Under the pieces are notes generated by a model. The model saw nothing but the letters and a program-made list of their open reading frames with translations. It had not been told where the DNA came from and did no database searches. A DNA stretch of 64,000 nt from Ruegeria aquimaris. GTDB taxonomy: Bacteria; Pseudomonadota; Alphaproteobacteria; Rhodobacterales; Rhodobacteraceae. The position numbers were made by a program, and so were the translations under genes. Shown here one piece after another: positions 25,578 to 34,301 of this stretch (position 1 is the first letter of the stretch; the number at the start of each line of letters is the position of its first letter). The stretch is taken from positions 1 to 64,000 of the forward strand of contig NZ_JAOWLB010000006.1 of NCBI RefSeq assembly GCF_025751555.1. Reading direction: 5' to 3'.

Positions 25578-26189
25578 TCAGCCTGCCCCGCCAAACGGAA
25601 AGCGACCGGGTTCCGAGACAAGACGCGCACGGTAAGCCGCGATGTCGGCAGCGTGCTGGCGGGTGAGGTCGATATCGTCCCAGCCATTCAGCAGCTTGGT
25701 CCGCCAGACCTCATCCAGCTGGAAAGGCAACGATACGCCCGCGATGTGCAACAGCCCGGAGGTCAGATCGGCATGGCCTGGCGCGGCACCCGAAGAAAGC
25801 GTCCTGACCAAGAGTTCTGCATCCGCCTCGCTCACCCGGGCGGGCAGCAGCCCGTTATTGACCGCATTGCCGGCAAAGATATCGCCAAAACTTGGGGCCA
25901 CGACCACTCGCACCCCGGCATCGACAAGGGCATAGACCGCCGCCTCGCGCGACGAACCGCTGCCGAAATTGCGACCCGCAACCAGAATGCAGGCGTCCGG
26001 ATGAGCATTGAGCGGGAACGCCGGGTCCAGCGCGCCTTCGGACGTGCGCCGCACATCGTGCAGCAGGAACCGGCCATAGCCCTCGGCGCGCGGCGTCGAC
26101 ATGAACCGCGCCGGGATCAACTGATCGGTGTCGATATTGGCCATTGGCAGCAGCACCGCCTTGCCCCGCTGTTCGCGCCACCCCGCCAT
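25578..26189 (-). CDS. LeuD-like hydro-lyase small subunit (isopropylmalate/maleate/citraconate type)
   Basis: The 203-residue swivel-domain subunit of an aconitase-family hydratase contains NIDTDQLIPARFM near the start, the substrate loop AGRNFGSGSSREAA (about residues 75-88) and VVAPSFGDIFAGNAVNNGLLP. Its length is that of LeuD. It overlaps the large-subunit gene by one base (TGATG). In this operon of GntR, LeuC and LeuD without any leuB or leuA, a catabolic hydratase is more likely than leucine synthesis; maleate, citraconate or dimethylmaleate hydratases have the same two-subunit form. The substrate cannot be fixed from sequence alone. Confidence 0.82.
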   Translation of the reverse strand: MAGWREQRGKAVLLPMANIDTDQLIPARFMSTPRAEGYGRFLLHDVRRTSEGALDPAFPLNAHPDACILVAGRNFGSGSSREAAVYALVDAGVRVVVAPSFGDIFAGNAVNNGLLPARVSEADAELLVRTLSSGAAPGHADLTSGLLHIAGVSLPFQLDEVWRTKLLNGWDDIDLTRQHAADIAAYRARLVSEPGRFPFGGAG

Positions 26190-27595
26190 CAGAGCACCCT
26201 CCCCTGCAACAACGGTCGAACGTCGCACAGCGTGCCGGTAACCGCCGCCGCCGCCACCATGGCCGGTGACATCAGATGCGTGCGCGCGCCCTTGCCCTGA
26301 CGACCGCGAAAGTTGCGGTTGGTGGAAGAGGCGCAGCGCTTGCCCGCCGCGACCAGATCGCCGTTCATGCCCACGCACATGGAACAACCCGACGCGACCC
26401 AATCGAGCCCCGCCTCGGTGAACACGCGGTCCAGCCCCTCCTCTTCGGCCTGCGCCTTGACCTGGGCCGAACCGGGCGAGACCAGCCCCGGCACGCGCGC
26501 CTTGCGCCCGGCGAGAACCGCGGCAGCGGCGCGCAGATCCTCGATCCGGCCATTGGTGCAGGAGCCGATGAACACCTGATCAACCGGCGTGCCCGCCAGC
26601 GGACGGCCCGGCGCCAACCCCATGTAGTCGAGCGCGGCGCGCGCCGCCTGCACCTTTGTGGGCGGCAGGGTTTCGGGGTCCGGAACGGACGCGTCGATGG
26701 GCAGGGCCTGTTCCGGGCTTGTGCCCCAGGTCACGATGGGCGCGATCTGCTCGGCCGAGAGGGCGACATCGCGGTCGAACCGGGCATCTGCATCGCTGGC
26801 CAGGGCGTGCCAGTTGTGCAGCGCCTTTTGCCAGTCATCGCCGCGGGGCGCATAAGGACGGTCGCGCAGATAGGCAAAACTCACCTCGTCCGGGGCCACC
26901 ATGCCCATGCGCCCGCCACCTTCGATAGTCAGGTTGCACAGGGTCATCCGCCCCTCCATCGACAGGCTACGGATGGCGCTGCCGGCATATTCCACCGCAT
27001 GGCCCTGTGCCCCGTCGGCGCCAAGCCGCGCGATCCAGTTGAGCGCGATATCCTTGGCCGACACACCCGCTGGCAATGCGCCGTCAACGGTGATCCGCAT
27101 CGCCTGCGGCTTGCGCTGCCAGATGGTCTGGGTTGCCAGCACATGCGCCACCTCGGTCGCGCCGATGCCGAAGGCGAGAGCGCCGAACGCCCCATGGGTC
27201 GAGGTATGGCTATCGCCGCAGGTGATCAGCAGGCCGGGCAGCGTCAGCCCCTGTTCCGGCCCGACCACATGCACGATGCCCTGATCGGGATCGTTCAGAT
27301 CAAAAAGCCGCAGCCCATGACGGGCGGCGTTGCCACGCAGGGTGTCGATCATCCGGGCAATCGCCGGGTCGGCAATCGGACCCGCCCGGCGCGTCGGCGC
27401 ATAGTGATCGACCACCGCGAATGTCAGGCCGGGTTCGACCACCGGCAAGCCACGTTCGGCCAGCCGGGCAAAGGCGTGGTGCGATCCCTCGTGCACCAGG
27501 TGCCGGTCGACCCAAAGCAGCGATGCGCCATCCGCGCCGCGATGCACCTCGTGTATCGACCAGAGCCGGTCCAGAAGGGTCAGCGGCGCGTTCAT
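26189..27595 (-). CDS. LeuC-like hydro-lyase large subunit, [4Fe-4S] aconitase family
   Basis: This 468-residue protein has all three cluster cysteines of the aconitase family: the first in FIGSCTNGR and two in GCSMCVGMN. The conserved ITCGDSHTSTHGAFGALAFG and GTSPEQ segments are intact, so the enzyme should be active. It follows the GntR gene with an ATGA overlap, and the small subunit follows with TGATG. The neighbouring divergent operon encodes a HyuA/HyuB pair and a lyase of the isocitrate-lyase family, the same partner pair (hydratase plus lyase) as dimethylmaleate hydratase and dimethylmalate lyase in nicotinate fermentation. I infer a maleate-type substrate. A spare isopropylmalate isomerase is the alternative. 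Confidence 0.85.
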   Translation of the reverse strand: MNAPLTLLDRLWSIHEVHRGADGASLLWVDRHLVHEGSHHAFARLAERGLPVVEPGLTFAVVDHYAPTRRAGPIADPAIARMIDTLRGNAARHGLRLFDLNDPDQGIVHVVGPEQGLTLPGLLITCGDSHTSTHGAFGALAFGIGATEVAHVLATQTIWQRKPQAMRITVDGALPAGVSAKDIALNWIARLGADGAQGHAVEYAGSAIRSLSMEGRMTLCNLTIEGGGRMGMVAPDEVSFAYLRDRPYAPRGDDWQKALHNWHALASDADARFDRDVALSAEQIAPIVTWGTSPEQALPIDASVPDPETLPPTKVQAARAALDYMGLAPGRPLAGTPVDQVFIGSCTNGRIEDLRAAAAVLAGRKARVPGLVSPGSAQVKAQAEEEGLDRVFTEAGLDWVASGCSMCVGMNGDLVAAGKRCASSTNRNFRGRQGKGARTHLMSPAMVAAAAVTGTLCDVRPLLQGRVL

Positions 27596-28410
27596 CGGGG
27601 TGTTTCCTCCAGCGGGGTGATGGCCGGCTCCCAGTAGCGGCCGCTTGCATGGTCCACGCGCGTCAGGCTCATGTCGAGCCGGAACATGTCGGGGCGGTAG
27701 AGGCCGGAAAGGAATTCGACCCCCCGCCCCTCGGCATCGCGCACGACCCGGTCCAGCGACAGCAGCGCGGTCCCTTCGGGCAGGCCCAGCGCCGTGGCCA
27801 CCTCGGGGCCTGCAAGAGTGGCCGACACCGACTGCCGCGCATCGGCGATTTTCACGCCATTGCGCTCCAGCAGCACATGCAGCGGCTCGCGCGAGAGATC
27901 CTCATCCGATATCCCCGCCGCGATACGCGAAGGCACGAAGGTCGTCAGATGCGAATAGGCTGTCCCGCCGATGCTGCGGGTCCGCCGGGCGATCTGCACC
28001 GGCTCGCCCGGCGCTAGGCCCAATGCGCGCGCCACATGCTCGGGTGCCTGATCGATCCGGCTCGACAACAGCCGCACTTCGGTCCGGCGCCCGATCTCGA
28101 CCAGTTGCGGCAGAAGAGTCGAGAAATCCATGGTCACGGGCTGCGGCGCGGCCGGACGGGGCCGGACCCGGGTGCCGCTGCCAGCGCGCCGCGACAACAG
28201 CCCGTTTTCGGCCAAGGCGTCCAGCGCCCGACGAACCGTGACACGGGATACGCCATAGTCTTCGGCCAGTTGCTCCTCGCCCGGCAGCTTCTGGCTCGGC
28301 CCCAACCGCCCGGCCGATATCTGTTCCAGGAGAGACAGGTACACGCGGCGCGATTTCGCGCCCGCGGGCAACCGCGCCCCGCCCCTTGTCTGCGCCTGCA
28401 CCTCTGCCAT
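27592..28410 (-). CDS. GntR-family regulator with UTRA domain
   Basis: The 272-residue repressor-type protein has an N-terminal winged helix (SRRVYLSLLEQISAGRLGPS, then LPGEEQLAEDYGVSRVTVRRALDAL, about residues 20-75). A C-terminal UTRA ligand-binding domain of the HutC/FarR subfamily follows (VQIARRTRSIGGTAYSHLTTF, ALLSLDRVVRDAEGRGVEFLSG). ATG 28410 gives the normal family length. It heads the operon with the LeuC and LeuD genes and is divergent from the tautomerase-hyu operon; a TGTAT-x8-ATACA palindrome lies between. It probably senses the substrate or an intermediate of this locus. Confidence 0.9.
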   Translation of the reverse strand: MAEVQAQTRGGARLPAGAKSRRVYLSLLEQISAGRLGPSQKLPGEEQLAEDYGVSRVTVRRALDALAENGLLSRRAGSGTRVRPRPAAPQPVTMDFSTLLPQLVEIGRRTEVRLLSSRIDQAPEHVARALGLAPGEPVQIARRTRSIGGTAYSHLTTFVPSRIAAGISDEDLSREPLHVLLERNGVKIADARQSVSATLAGPEVATALGLPEGTALLSLDRVVRDAEGRGVEFLSGLYRPDMFRLDMSLTRVDHASGRYWEPAITPLEETPR

Positions 28411-28461
28411 TTTCGGCCCGACCCAAAGGAAAGAATTGCCTCTGACTATATCCCGGTTAAA

Positions 28462-28479
28462 TGTATTATCAATGATACA
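28462..28479. promoter_or_regulatory. Candidate GntR operator in the divergent promoter
   Basis: TGTAT-TATCAATG-ATACA is a palindrome typical in size and sequence of HutC-type GntR operators. It sits 25 bp upstream of the tautomerase start, in the only AT-rich stretch of the 93-bp gap, so binding would cover both promoters. Confidence 0.6.
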
Positions 28480-28503
28480 GCTTTCATCCGGGGGAGGGAT
28501 GCG

Positions 28504-29070
28504 ATGCCGGTGGTCGAACTGCACCTGATCGAAGGGTACGGCGAAGAGGACAAGCGCCGCCTGGGCCATGCGCTGACGGATGCGGTGCGGTTCGTCGTGC
28601 CTGCCGCACCCGAAGGTGTCGTCGTGATGATCCACGAAATGGCGCCCGATGCTTATTTCCGGGGCCGCAACACGAAAACCCCCGCCCCCGCCCTGCCGGA
28701 CCCGGCCGAAGTGGTGCGTTCCTATCTTGCGGCGATGGAGGCCCGCGATCTGGACACCGCCCGCGCGATGCAGGGCGACGGGTTCACCATGTTTTTCCCC
28801 GGCACCGGCCCGATGACCGATCTGTCCGAACTGATCGACTGGGCGCGCCCCCGCTACAGCTTTGTGACCAAGACCTATGAGGGGTTCGACGCCATGCCCG
28901 GTGCGGGGGATACCTCGGTCGTTTACTGCCGTGGCACGCTGTCGGGCGAATGGCTGGATGGCGCCGCCTTTTCCGGCATCCGCTTCATCGACCGGTTCGA
29001 GTTGCTCAGCGGAAAGATCACCCGGCAGGACGTCTGGAACGACATGGGCGAAGCGCGGGGGCGGGCATGA
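28504..29070 (+). CDS. Tautomerase-SnoaL-like fusion protein
   Basis: The 188-residue protein joins two small domains. Residues 1-58 look like a 4-oxalocrotonate tautomerase: Pro2, which becomes the N-terminal base after Met removal, then VVELHLIEGYGEEDKRRLGHALTDA (quoted in part) and VVVMIHEMAPDAYFRGRN. Residues 68-188 resemble a SnoaL/NTF2-like polyketide-cyclase fold (VVRSYLAAMEARDLDTARAM, FFPGTGPMTDLSELIDWA, FIDRFELLSGKITRQDVWND). It is first in the operon and overlaps the HyuB gene by ATGA. A keto-enol or double-bond isomerisation of an unsaturated acid is the likely task; the fused domain may hold the substrate. Confidence 0.75.
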   Translation: MPVVELHLIEGYGEEDKRRLGHALTDAVRFVVPAAPEGVVVMIHEMAPDAYFRGRNTKTPAPALPDPAEVVRSYLAAMEARDLDTARAMQGDGFTMFFPGTGPMTDLSELIDWARPRYSFVTKTYEGFDAMPGAGDTSVVYCRGTLSGEWLDGAAFSGIRFIDRFELLSGKITRQDVWNDMGEARGRA

Positions 29071-30761
29071 GCGATATCGACCCGATCACGCTTTCGGTTC
29101 TGGCCGGGCGCATGGAACAGATCGCCGACGAGATGGACGCGACCCTGTTCCGCGCCGCCTTCAACCCGATCATCGCCGAGGCGCATGATGCAAGCCACGG
29201 CCTCTATCACGCCGAAACCGGCGACACGCTGGTGCAGGGCAAATCGGGCCTGCCGATCTTTGTTGGCGTCATGTCCTTTGCCGTAAAGGCGGTGATCAAG
29301 AAGGTCGCCGCAGACGGCGACCTGGCCGATGGCGATATCTTCATCTTCAACGACGCCCATATCGGCGGCACGCATCTGAGCGACATGCGACTGGTGCGGC
29401 CCTATTTCCGGGAGGGCAAACTGTTCTGCTGGCTGGCCTCGGTCGGGCATTGGCACGATGTGGGCGGCGCGGTGCCGGGCAACTACAACCCCGCCGCAAC
29501 CGAGGTGTTCCAGGAGGCGTTTGTGCTTCCTCCCGTGCGACTGGCGCGCGCGGGCGTGGTCAACCAGGACATCATCGACATCCTGTTGCGCAACACCCGC
29601 CTGCCGCAATCGGCACAGGGCGATCTGAACGGCCAGTTGGGCGCACTGGACCTCGGCGTGTGGCGGATGGACGAGCTCCTCGACGAATACGGGGCGGACA
29701 CGGTCGATGCGGCGCTTGACGCTTTGGGACTGCGGGCGGAACGACTGATGCGTTCGGAACTGGAGGCTATTCCCGACGGGCGCTGGGAGGCCGAGGATTT
29801 CCTCGACAACGACGGCATTGCCGACACGCCGCTGCCGATCCGGGTGGCGCTGGAGATCAGAGGCGACCGGATGCATCTGGATTTCACCGGCTCGGCCCCG
29901 AAATGTGCAGGCCCGGTCAATATCGCGCTGCCCACCACCATCGCCACCGTCTACGTGGCCATCAAGCACATCTTCCCCATGCTGCCCGCCAATGCGGGTG
30001 TGATGCGGCCCATTGATGTCACGGTACCCGAGGGCTCGATCCTGTCGGCAGAGTTTCCCGCGCCCACCGGCGGCTATACCGAAACCATCCTGCGGATGAT
30101 CGATGTGGTGTTCTGCGCCTTTGCCCAGGCGGTGCCGGACCGGGTGGTGGCCAATGCCTATGGCACGATCAACGCGCTCTCCATCGCCGGGCGGCGCAGC
30201 AATGGCAAGCCTTGGGTCATGTTCAGCTTCTACGGCGGCGGCCATGGCGGCTCGCCCGAAAGCGACGGGTTGAACCACGGCAATGCGCCGATTTCCACCG
30301 CGACCATCCCGCCGCTGGAGATCCTCGAGGCCGCCTATCCGGTGATGTTCCGGCAATGGTCGCTGAGGCGCGACAGCGCAGGTGCGGGGCGGCATCGCGG
30401 CGGGCTGGGCGCGGTCTATGAGATCGAAGTTCTGGAGGAAAACGGCGCCGAAGGGTTCCTGTTCGGCGAGCGCGGGCGCTTTGCGCCCAAGGGTGTATCC
30501 GGCGGGCAAGAGGGCGCGCTGAACGTGTTCTCCTACCAGCAGGGCGCAGACTGGCCGCACCCGCCGCTGGTATCCAAGATGCGGGGCATCCGCCTGAAAC
30601 AGGGCGAGGCGGTGCGGCTGGAAACTCCCGGCGGCGGCGGCTATGGCCCCCCCGCCGAACGCGACCCCACCGCCGTGGCGCTGGACGTCGCGCGCGATTA
30701 TCTGAGCGCGGCCGAGGCCGACCGCCTTTACGGTCCAACCTGGCGTGAGGGCATGCGATGA
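29067..30761 (+). CDS. Hydantoinase/oxoprolinase B-type subunit (HyuB)
   Basis: The 564-residue protein belongs to the HyuB family, which pairs with HyuA in ATP-dependent hydrolysis of five-membered lactams and imides (5-oxoproline, N-methylhydantoin) or in ketone carboxylation. It shows the usual DPITLSVLAGRMEQIADEM start, FIFNDAHIGGTHLSDMRLV, HWHDVGGAVPGNY with putative metal-binding histidines, and the C-terminal FGERGRFAPKGVSGGQ and LETPGGGGYG. Length is normal for stand-alone HyuB. ATGA overlaps link it to both neighbours. Which ring is opened is not readable from the sequence. Confidence 0.88.
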   Translation: MSDIDPITLSVLAGRMEQIADEMDATLFRAAFNPIIAEAHDASHGLYHAETGDTLVQGKSGLPIFVGVMSFAVKAVIKKVAADGDLADGDIFIFNDAHIGGTHLSDMRLVRPYFREGKLFCWLASVGHWHDVGGAVPGNYNPAATEVFQEAFVLPPVRLARAGVVNQDIIDILLRNTRLPQSAQGDLNGQLGALDLGVWRMDELLDEYGADTVDAALDALGLRAERLMRSELEAIPDGRWEAEDFLDNDGIADTPLPIRVALEIRGDRMHLDFTGSAPKCAGPVNIALPTTIATVYVAIKHIFPMLPANAGVMRPIDVTVPEGSILSAEFPAPTGGYTETILRMIDVVFCAFAQAVPDRVVANAYGTINALSIAGRRSNGKPWVMFSFYGGGHGGSPESDGLNHGNAPISTATIPPLEILEAAYPVMFRQWSLRRDSAGAGRHRGGLGAVYEIEVLEENGAEGFLFGERGRFAPKGVSGGQEGALNVFSYQQGADWPHPPLVSKMRGIRLKQGEAVRLETPGGGGYGPPAERDPTAVALDVARDYLSAAEADRLYGPTWREGMR

Positions 30762-32824
30762 GCGGCAAGATGATCGGTGTCGATGTCGGCGGCACTTTCA
30801 CGGATATCTTTGTTCTGGACGAAAGCGACGGCACGGCCCGCGTCGGCAAGGTGCCGACCTCGCGCCCTGACCAGTCCACGGGCTTCCTGCAAGGGATCAC
30901 CGAGGCGGTCGCCGATATCGGCAGTGTCGGCGTGGTGGTGCATGGCACCACGGCGGGCACCAATGCTCTGCTGGAGCGCAAGGGCGCGCGGACGGGGGTG
31001 ATCTGCACCCAAGGCTTGCGCGACGTGCTGGAGATGCGCCGTCGCGACCGGCCCCGCACCTGGGGGTTGCGCGGCGATTTCGAACCGGTCGTGGACCGGC
31101 GCAACCGGCTGGAGGTGCCCGAGCGCACCCTGGCCGATGGCACCATCCGCACGCCCGTCGACCTCGAGTCGGTGCGCACTGCCGCCCGGCAATTGCAGGA
31201 TCAGGGTTGCGTCGCCGTCGCGGTTCTGTTCGCCAATGCCTATGCCAACCCGGCCAACGAGGCCGCCGCCGTGGCCGCCCTGCGCGAGATCTGGCCCAAC
31301 GAACATGTCTCGGCCTCATCCGAAATCCTGCCGGAAATCCGCGAATACGAGCGGTTCTCGACCACCGCGCTCAACGCCTATCTGCAACCCGAGGTCTCGG
31401 GCTATCTGGGCCGACTGGGGGCGGCGCTGGACAAGGGCGGGTTTGGCGGCGAGTTCATGATCGTGCAGTCGAACGGCGGCGTGATGGATGTGGACACCGC
31501 TTGCCGCTTTCCGATCCGCACCGCCCTGTCGGGCCCTGCTGCGGGGGTGATCGCGGCGGGCTATATCGCCTGGTCTGCCGGGTTCGACAATGTGATCACC
31601 GGCGACATGGGTGGCACCAGCTTCGATGTCTCGCTGATCGCCGAAGGGCGCTCGATGCTGGCGCCGCAGACCTCGATCGACTTTGGCATGGTGGTGCGGA
31701 CCCCGATGATCGAGATCACCACCATCGGCGCGGGCGGCGGCTCCATCGCCTGGGTGGACAAGGGAGGCCTGTTGAACATCGGCCCGGAAAGCGCCGGGTC
31801 GGACCCGGGGCCAGTGGCCTATGGGCTGGGCAATGATCGCCCCACCGTCACCGATGCCAACGTCGTGCTGGGCCGCATCGACCCCGAGAACCCCATTGGC
31901 GGCAAGCTTGCGCGCCTCGACGTCGACGCAGCGGCACGCGCCATCGACCTCCATGTCGGCCAGCCGCTGGGCCTCGATACTCTGGCCGCCGCCGAGGCGA
32001 TCCTCCGGGTGGCCAACTCGCGCATGGCGGGCGCCTTGCGGCTGGTCAGCATCGAGCGCGGTTTCGACCCGAAGAAATTCGCCTTCATGCCCTTTGGTGG
32101 CGGCGGCGCGCTGCATGCGGGCGCGATGCTGGCCGAGGTCGGGATCGCGCGCGCCATCGTGCCACGCTATCCTGGCGTGACCTCGGCACTGGGTTGCGTC
32201 ATCGCCGACATGCGGCAGGATTTCGTGCAGACCCTCAACGCGATGCTCGACGGGCTGGATACCGATATGCTGGGCACGGTGATGCAGGATCACCATGACC
32301 GCGGCATGGCAATGCTAAAGGCCGCCGGCACCCGGTTCGAGGCGCGCGAGGCGACATTCGCGCTCGACATGGCCTATATCGGCCAGACCCATACCGTTTC
32401 GGTGCCGATCCCGGTAAGCGTGACCGAGGGCAAGGTACAGCCGCCGACGCAAGCCCAGATCGCCGCCGCCTTTGACACCGTTTATCGCGACACGTTCGGG
32501 CGGCTTTTGCCTGGCGGGGTGCGGCGCATCCTGAACCTGCGCAGTGCTGTGACCGGCAAGCGGCCCAAGTTCGACCTGGCCACGCTTGCGCCCACGGTGA
32601 CCGACCCGGCCCGGCCGAAATCCACCCGCAAGGTGCATTTCGGCACGGACTGGCACGAAACCGCGATCTACGACCGTCTGACATTGCCGATCGGAACCGT
32701 GATCACCGGGCCCGCGATCCTGGAACAGCCCGATACCACCGTGTTGATCGAACCGGGGCTTGTGGGGCGAGTCGACCCGCTGGGCAATGTCATCATCGAA
32801 ACCGGACCGGAGGCAGGCGCATGA
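30758..32824 (+). CDS. Hydantoinase/oxoprolinase A-type subunit (HyuA)
   Basis: The 688-residue ATPase subunit of the HyuAB enzyme has an ASKHA-fold phosphate loop, GVDVGGTFTDIFVLDE, right at the N-terminus. VVVHGTTAGTNALLERKGAR, TGDMGGTSFDVSLIAEGRS and FMPFGGGGALHAGAMLAE are the other family blocks. ATP is used to phosphorylate the ring carbonyl, or a ketone in acetone- or acetophenone-carboxylase relatives. The size and the separate B subunit match N-methylhydantoinase types. It is translationally coupled to HyuB and to the isochorismatase-fold protein that follows. Confidence 0.9.
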   Translation: MSGKMIGVDVGGTFTDIFVLDESDGTARVGKVPTSRPDQSTGFLQGITEAVADIGSVGVVVHGTTAGTNALLERKGARTGVICTQGLRDVLEMRRRDRPRTWGLRGDFEPVVDRRNRLEVPERTLADGTIRTPVDLESVRTAARQLQDQGCVAVAVLFANAYANPANEAAAVAALREIWPNEHVSASSEILPEIREYERFSTTALNAYLQPEVSGYLGRLGAALDKGGFGGEFMIVQSNGGVMDVDTACRFPIRTALSGPAAGVIAAGYIAWSAGFDNVITGDMGGTSFDVSLIAEGRSMLAPQTSIDFGMVVRTPMIEITTIGAGGGSIAWVDKGGLLNIGPESAGSDPGPVAYGLGNDRPTVTDANVVLGRIDPENPIGGKLARLDVDAAARAIDLHVGQPLGLDTLAAAEAILRVANSRMAGALRLVSIERGFDPKKFAFMPFGGGGALHAGAMLAEVGIARAIVPRYPGVTSALGCVIADMRQDFVQTLNAMLDGLDTDMLGTVMQDHHDRGMAMLKAAGTRFEAREATFALDMAYIGQTHTVSVPIPVSVTEGKVQPPTQAQIAAAFDTVYRDTFGRLLPGGVRRILNLRSAVTGKRPKFDLATLAPTVTDPARPKSTRKVHFGTDWHETAIYDRLTLPIGTVITGPAILEQPDTTVLIEPGLVGRVDPLGNVIIETGPEAGA

Positions 32825-33441
32825 GCGATCCCAGTGGCTGGACCCTGGCGCAGACCGCGCTGCTGACCATCGACCTGCAAAACGACTTTCTGCATCCCGA
32901 GGGCGCCTATGGCCGGGCCGGACAGGGAGCCGCCGCCATAGCCGCGCTTCCCGCCCGCATAGCACCGCTGGCGCGGGCGCTGAGGTCAAAGGGCGGGTTT
33001 TACATCTCGGCCCAGTTCACGCTGGTGCCCGGACCGGGTGGCGAACCCCTGATCTCACCGCATCTCAAGGCGCTGCGCCCCTTCCTCACGCGAGGCGATT
33101 TCGCGCCCGGCAGTTTCGGCCACCAATTGGTCGATACGCTGCACCCTGCCGATTTCACGGTCGAGAAAGTGGCCTATTCCGCCTTCTACCAGACCCGGCT
33201 GGAATACATCCTGCGCGCGATGGGCATCCGCCAGTTGATAGTCGGCGGCATCGTCACCAATGGCGGCGTCGCTTCGACCCTGCGCGACGCGCATCTGCGC
33301 GACATCGGCACCGTGATGCTGAGCGACGGCTGCGCCGCCTTCAAGGGCGAGGTGCATGATGCCACCCTGCTGTCGCTGGGAACGGTCACGCATCAGATGA
33401 CCTGCGCCGAGGCGTTGGCCTGGCTGGAGGGCACGCCATGA
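32821..33441 (+). CDS. Isochorismatase-fold protein lacking the catalytic cysteine
   Basis: This 206-residue cysteine-hydrolase-fold protein has the triad Asp18 (LLTIDLQNDF) and Lys116 (TVEKVAYSAF). The cysteine position in GGIVTNGGVAST is Gly149. Carbamoyl-sarcosine, maleamate and nicotinamide amidases need Cys there, whereas true isochorismatases (EntB, PhzD) have Gly. So despite lying next to HyuAB, where an amidase would be expected, this protein may cleave a vinyl ether-like bond, or be a binding protein. It is coupled by ATGA to the genes on both sides. Confidence 0.82.
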   Translation: MSDPSGWTLAQTALLTIDLQNDFLHPEGAYGRAGQGAAAIAALPARIAPLARALRSKGGFYISAQFTLVPGPGGEPLISPHLKALRPFLTRGDFAPGSFGHQLVDTLHPADFTVEKVAYSAFYQTRLEYILRAMGIRQLIVGGIVTNGGVASTLRDAHLRDIGTVMLSDGCAAFKGEVHDATLLSLGTVTHQMTCAEALAWLEGTP

Positions 33442-34301
33442 CACTCAAGGCAAGACTGGCCGGGGATGGCATCCTTCTGGCGCCCGGCATCTATGACGGG
33501 CTGACCGCGCTGATCGCCGAACAGGCGGGGTTCGAGGCGCTTTACCTGAGCGGCGCGGCGGTTGCCTATACCCGCCTTGGCAGGCCTGACATCGGCCTCA
33601 CCTCGGTCACGGAAATGGCCGAGACCATGAACCTGATCGCCGACCGCACCCGACTGCCGGTGATCATCGACGCCGATACCGGCTTCGGCAACGCGCTGAA
33701 CGCGCAGCGCACCATGCGGCTTTATGAACGGGCAGGCGCGGCAGCCTTGCAGGTCGAGGACCAGACCTATCCCAAACGCTGCGGCCACCTGAAAGACAAG
33801 GCGCTGATCCCGGCTGCCGAGATGGCGGGCAAGATCGCCGCCATGGCCGACGCTCGCCGCTCGGACGAGACGCTGATCATCGCCCGCACCGATGCGATCG
33901 CGGTCGAAGGGTTTGGCGCCGCGCTGGAGCGGGCCGAGACCTATCTGGCCGCCGGGGCCGATGTGTTGTTCGTCGAGGCGCCGCAAACCGAGGCAGAGCT
34001 CTGGGCCATCGCGGACAGGTTCGCCAGCCGTGCACCGCTGCTCGCCAACATGGTCGAGGGGGGCGCGACGCCGATCCGCTCGGCCGAGGCGTTGCAGGCG
34101 CTGGGCTTCCGCATAGTGATCTTTCCCGGCGGCATCGTGCGGGCGCTCGCCCATACCGCGCGCGACTATTACACCAGCCTGCGCGCGCATGGCACCACCG
34201 CGCCGTTCCGGGATAGGATGTATGATTTTGCCGGGCTGAACAAGGTGATCGGGACCGGTGAGATGCTGGAGCGCGGCAAACGCTATGACCCCGGACAGTG
34301 A
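33438..34301 (+). CDS. Isocitrate-lyase/PEP-mutase-family lyase (methylisocitrate, citramalate or dimethylmalate type)
   Basis: The 287-residue TIM-barrel lyase has the family signature KRCGH at residues 113-117 with catalytic Cys115, and the metal motif DADTGFGN at 78-85. Members with this cysteine split 2-hydroxy diacids (methylisocitrate, 2,3-dimethylmalate, citramalate-type) into pyruvate, propionate or glyoxylate plus a second acid. No prpC or prpD genes are near, so the propionate methylcitrate cycle is unlikely. Together with the LeuCD-like hydratase it would convert a substituted maleate to a substituted malate and then to pyruvate. The gene overlaps the next by 17 bases. Confidence 0.87.
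   Translation: MTLKARLAGDGILLAPGIYDGLTALIAEQAGFEALYLSGAAVAYTRLGRPDIGLTSVTEMAETMNLIADRTRLPVIIDADTGFGNALNAQRTMRLYERAGAAALQVEDQTYPKRCGHLKDKALIPAAEMAGKIAAMADARRSDETLIIARTDAIAVEGFGAALERAETYLAAGADVLFVEAPQTEAELWAIADRFASRAPLLANMVEGGATPIRSAEALQALGFRIVIFPGGIVRALAHTARDYYTSLRAHGTTAPFRDRMYDFAGLNKVIGTGEMLERGKRYDPGQ

Noticed and set aside
25578-27595. Leucine biosynthesis leuCD.
   Set aside because: No leuA or leuB nearby, the pair sits behind a GntR regulator and opposite a catabolic operon, so I call it a LeuCD-like hydratase without the leu symbols.
28923-30560. Long minus-strand frame of 545 codons opposite HyuB.
   Set aside because: HyuB motifs on the plus strand are unambiguous and the antisense product has no recognisable fold.
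33438-34301. prpB of the methylcitrate cycle.
   Set aside because: The KRCGH lyase signature fits, but there is no prpC, prpD or acnM around; context suggests another 2-hydroxy diacid.
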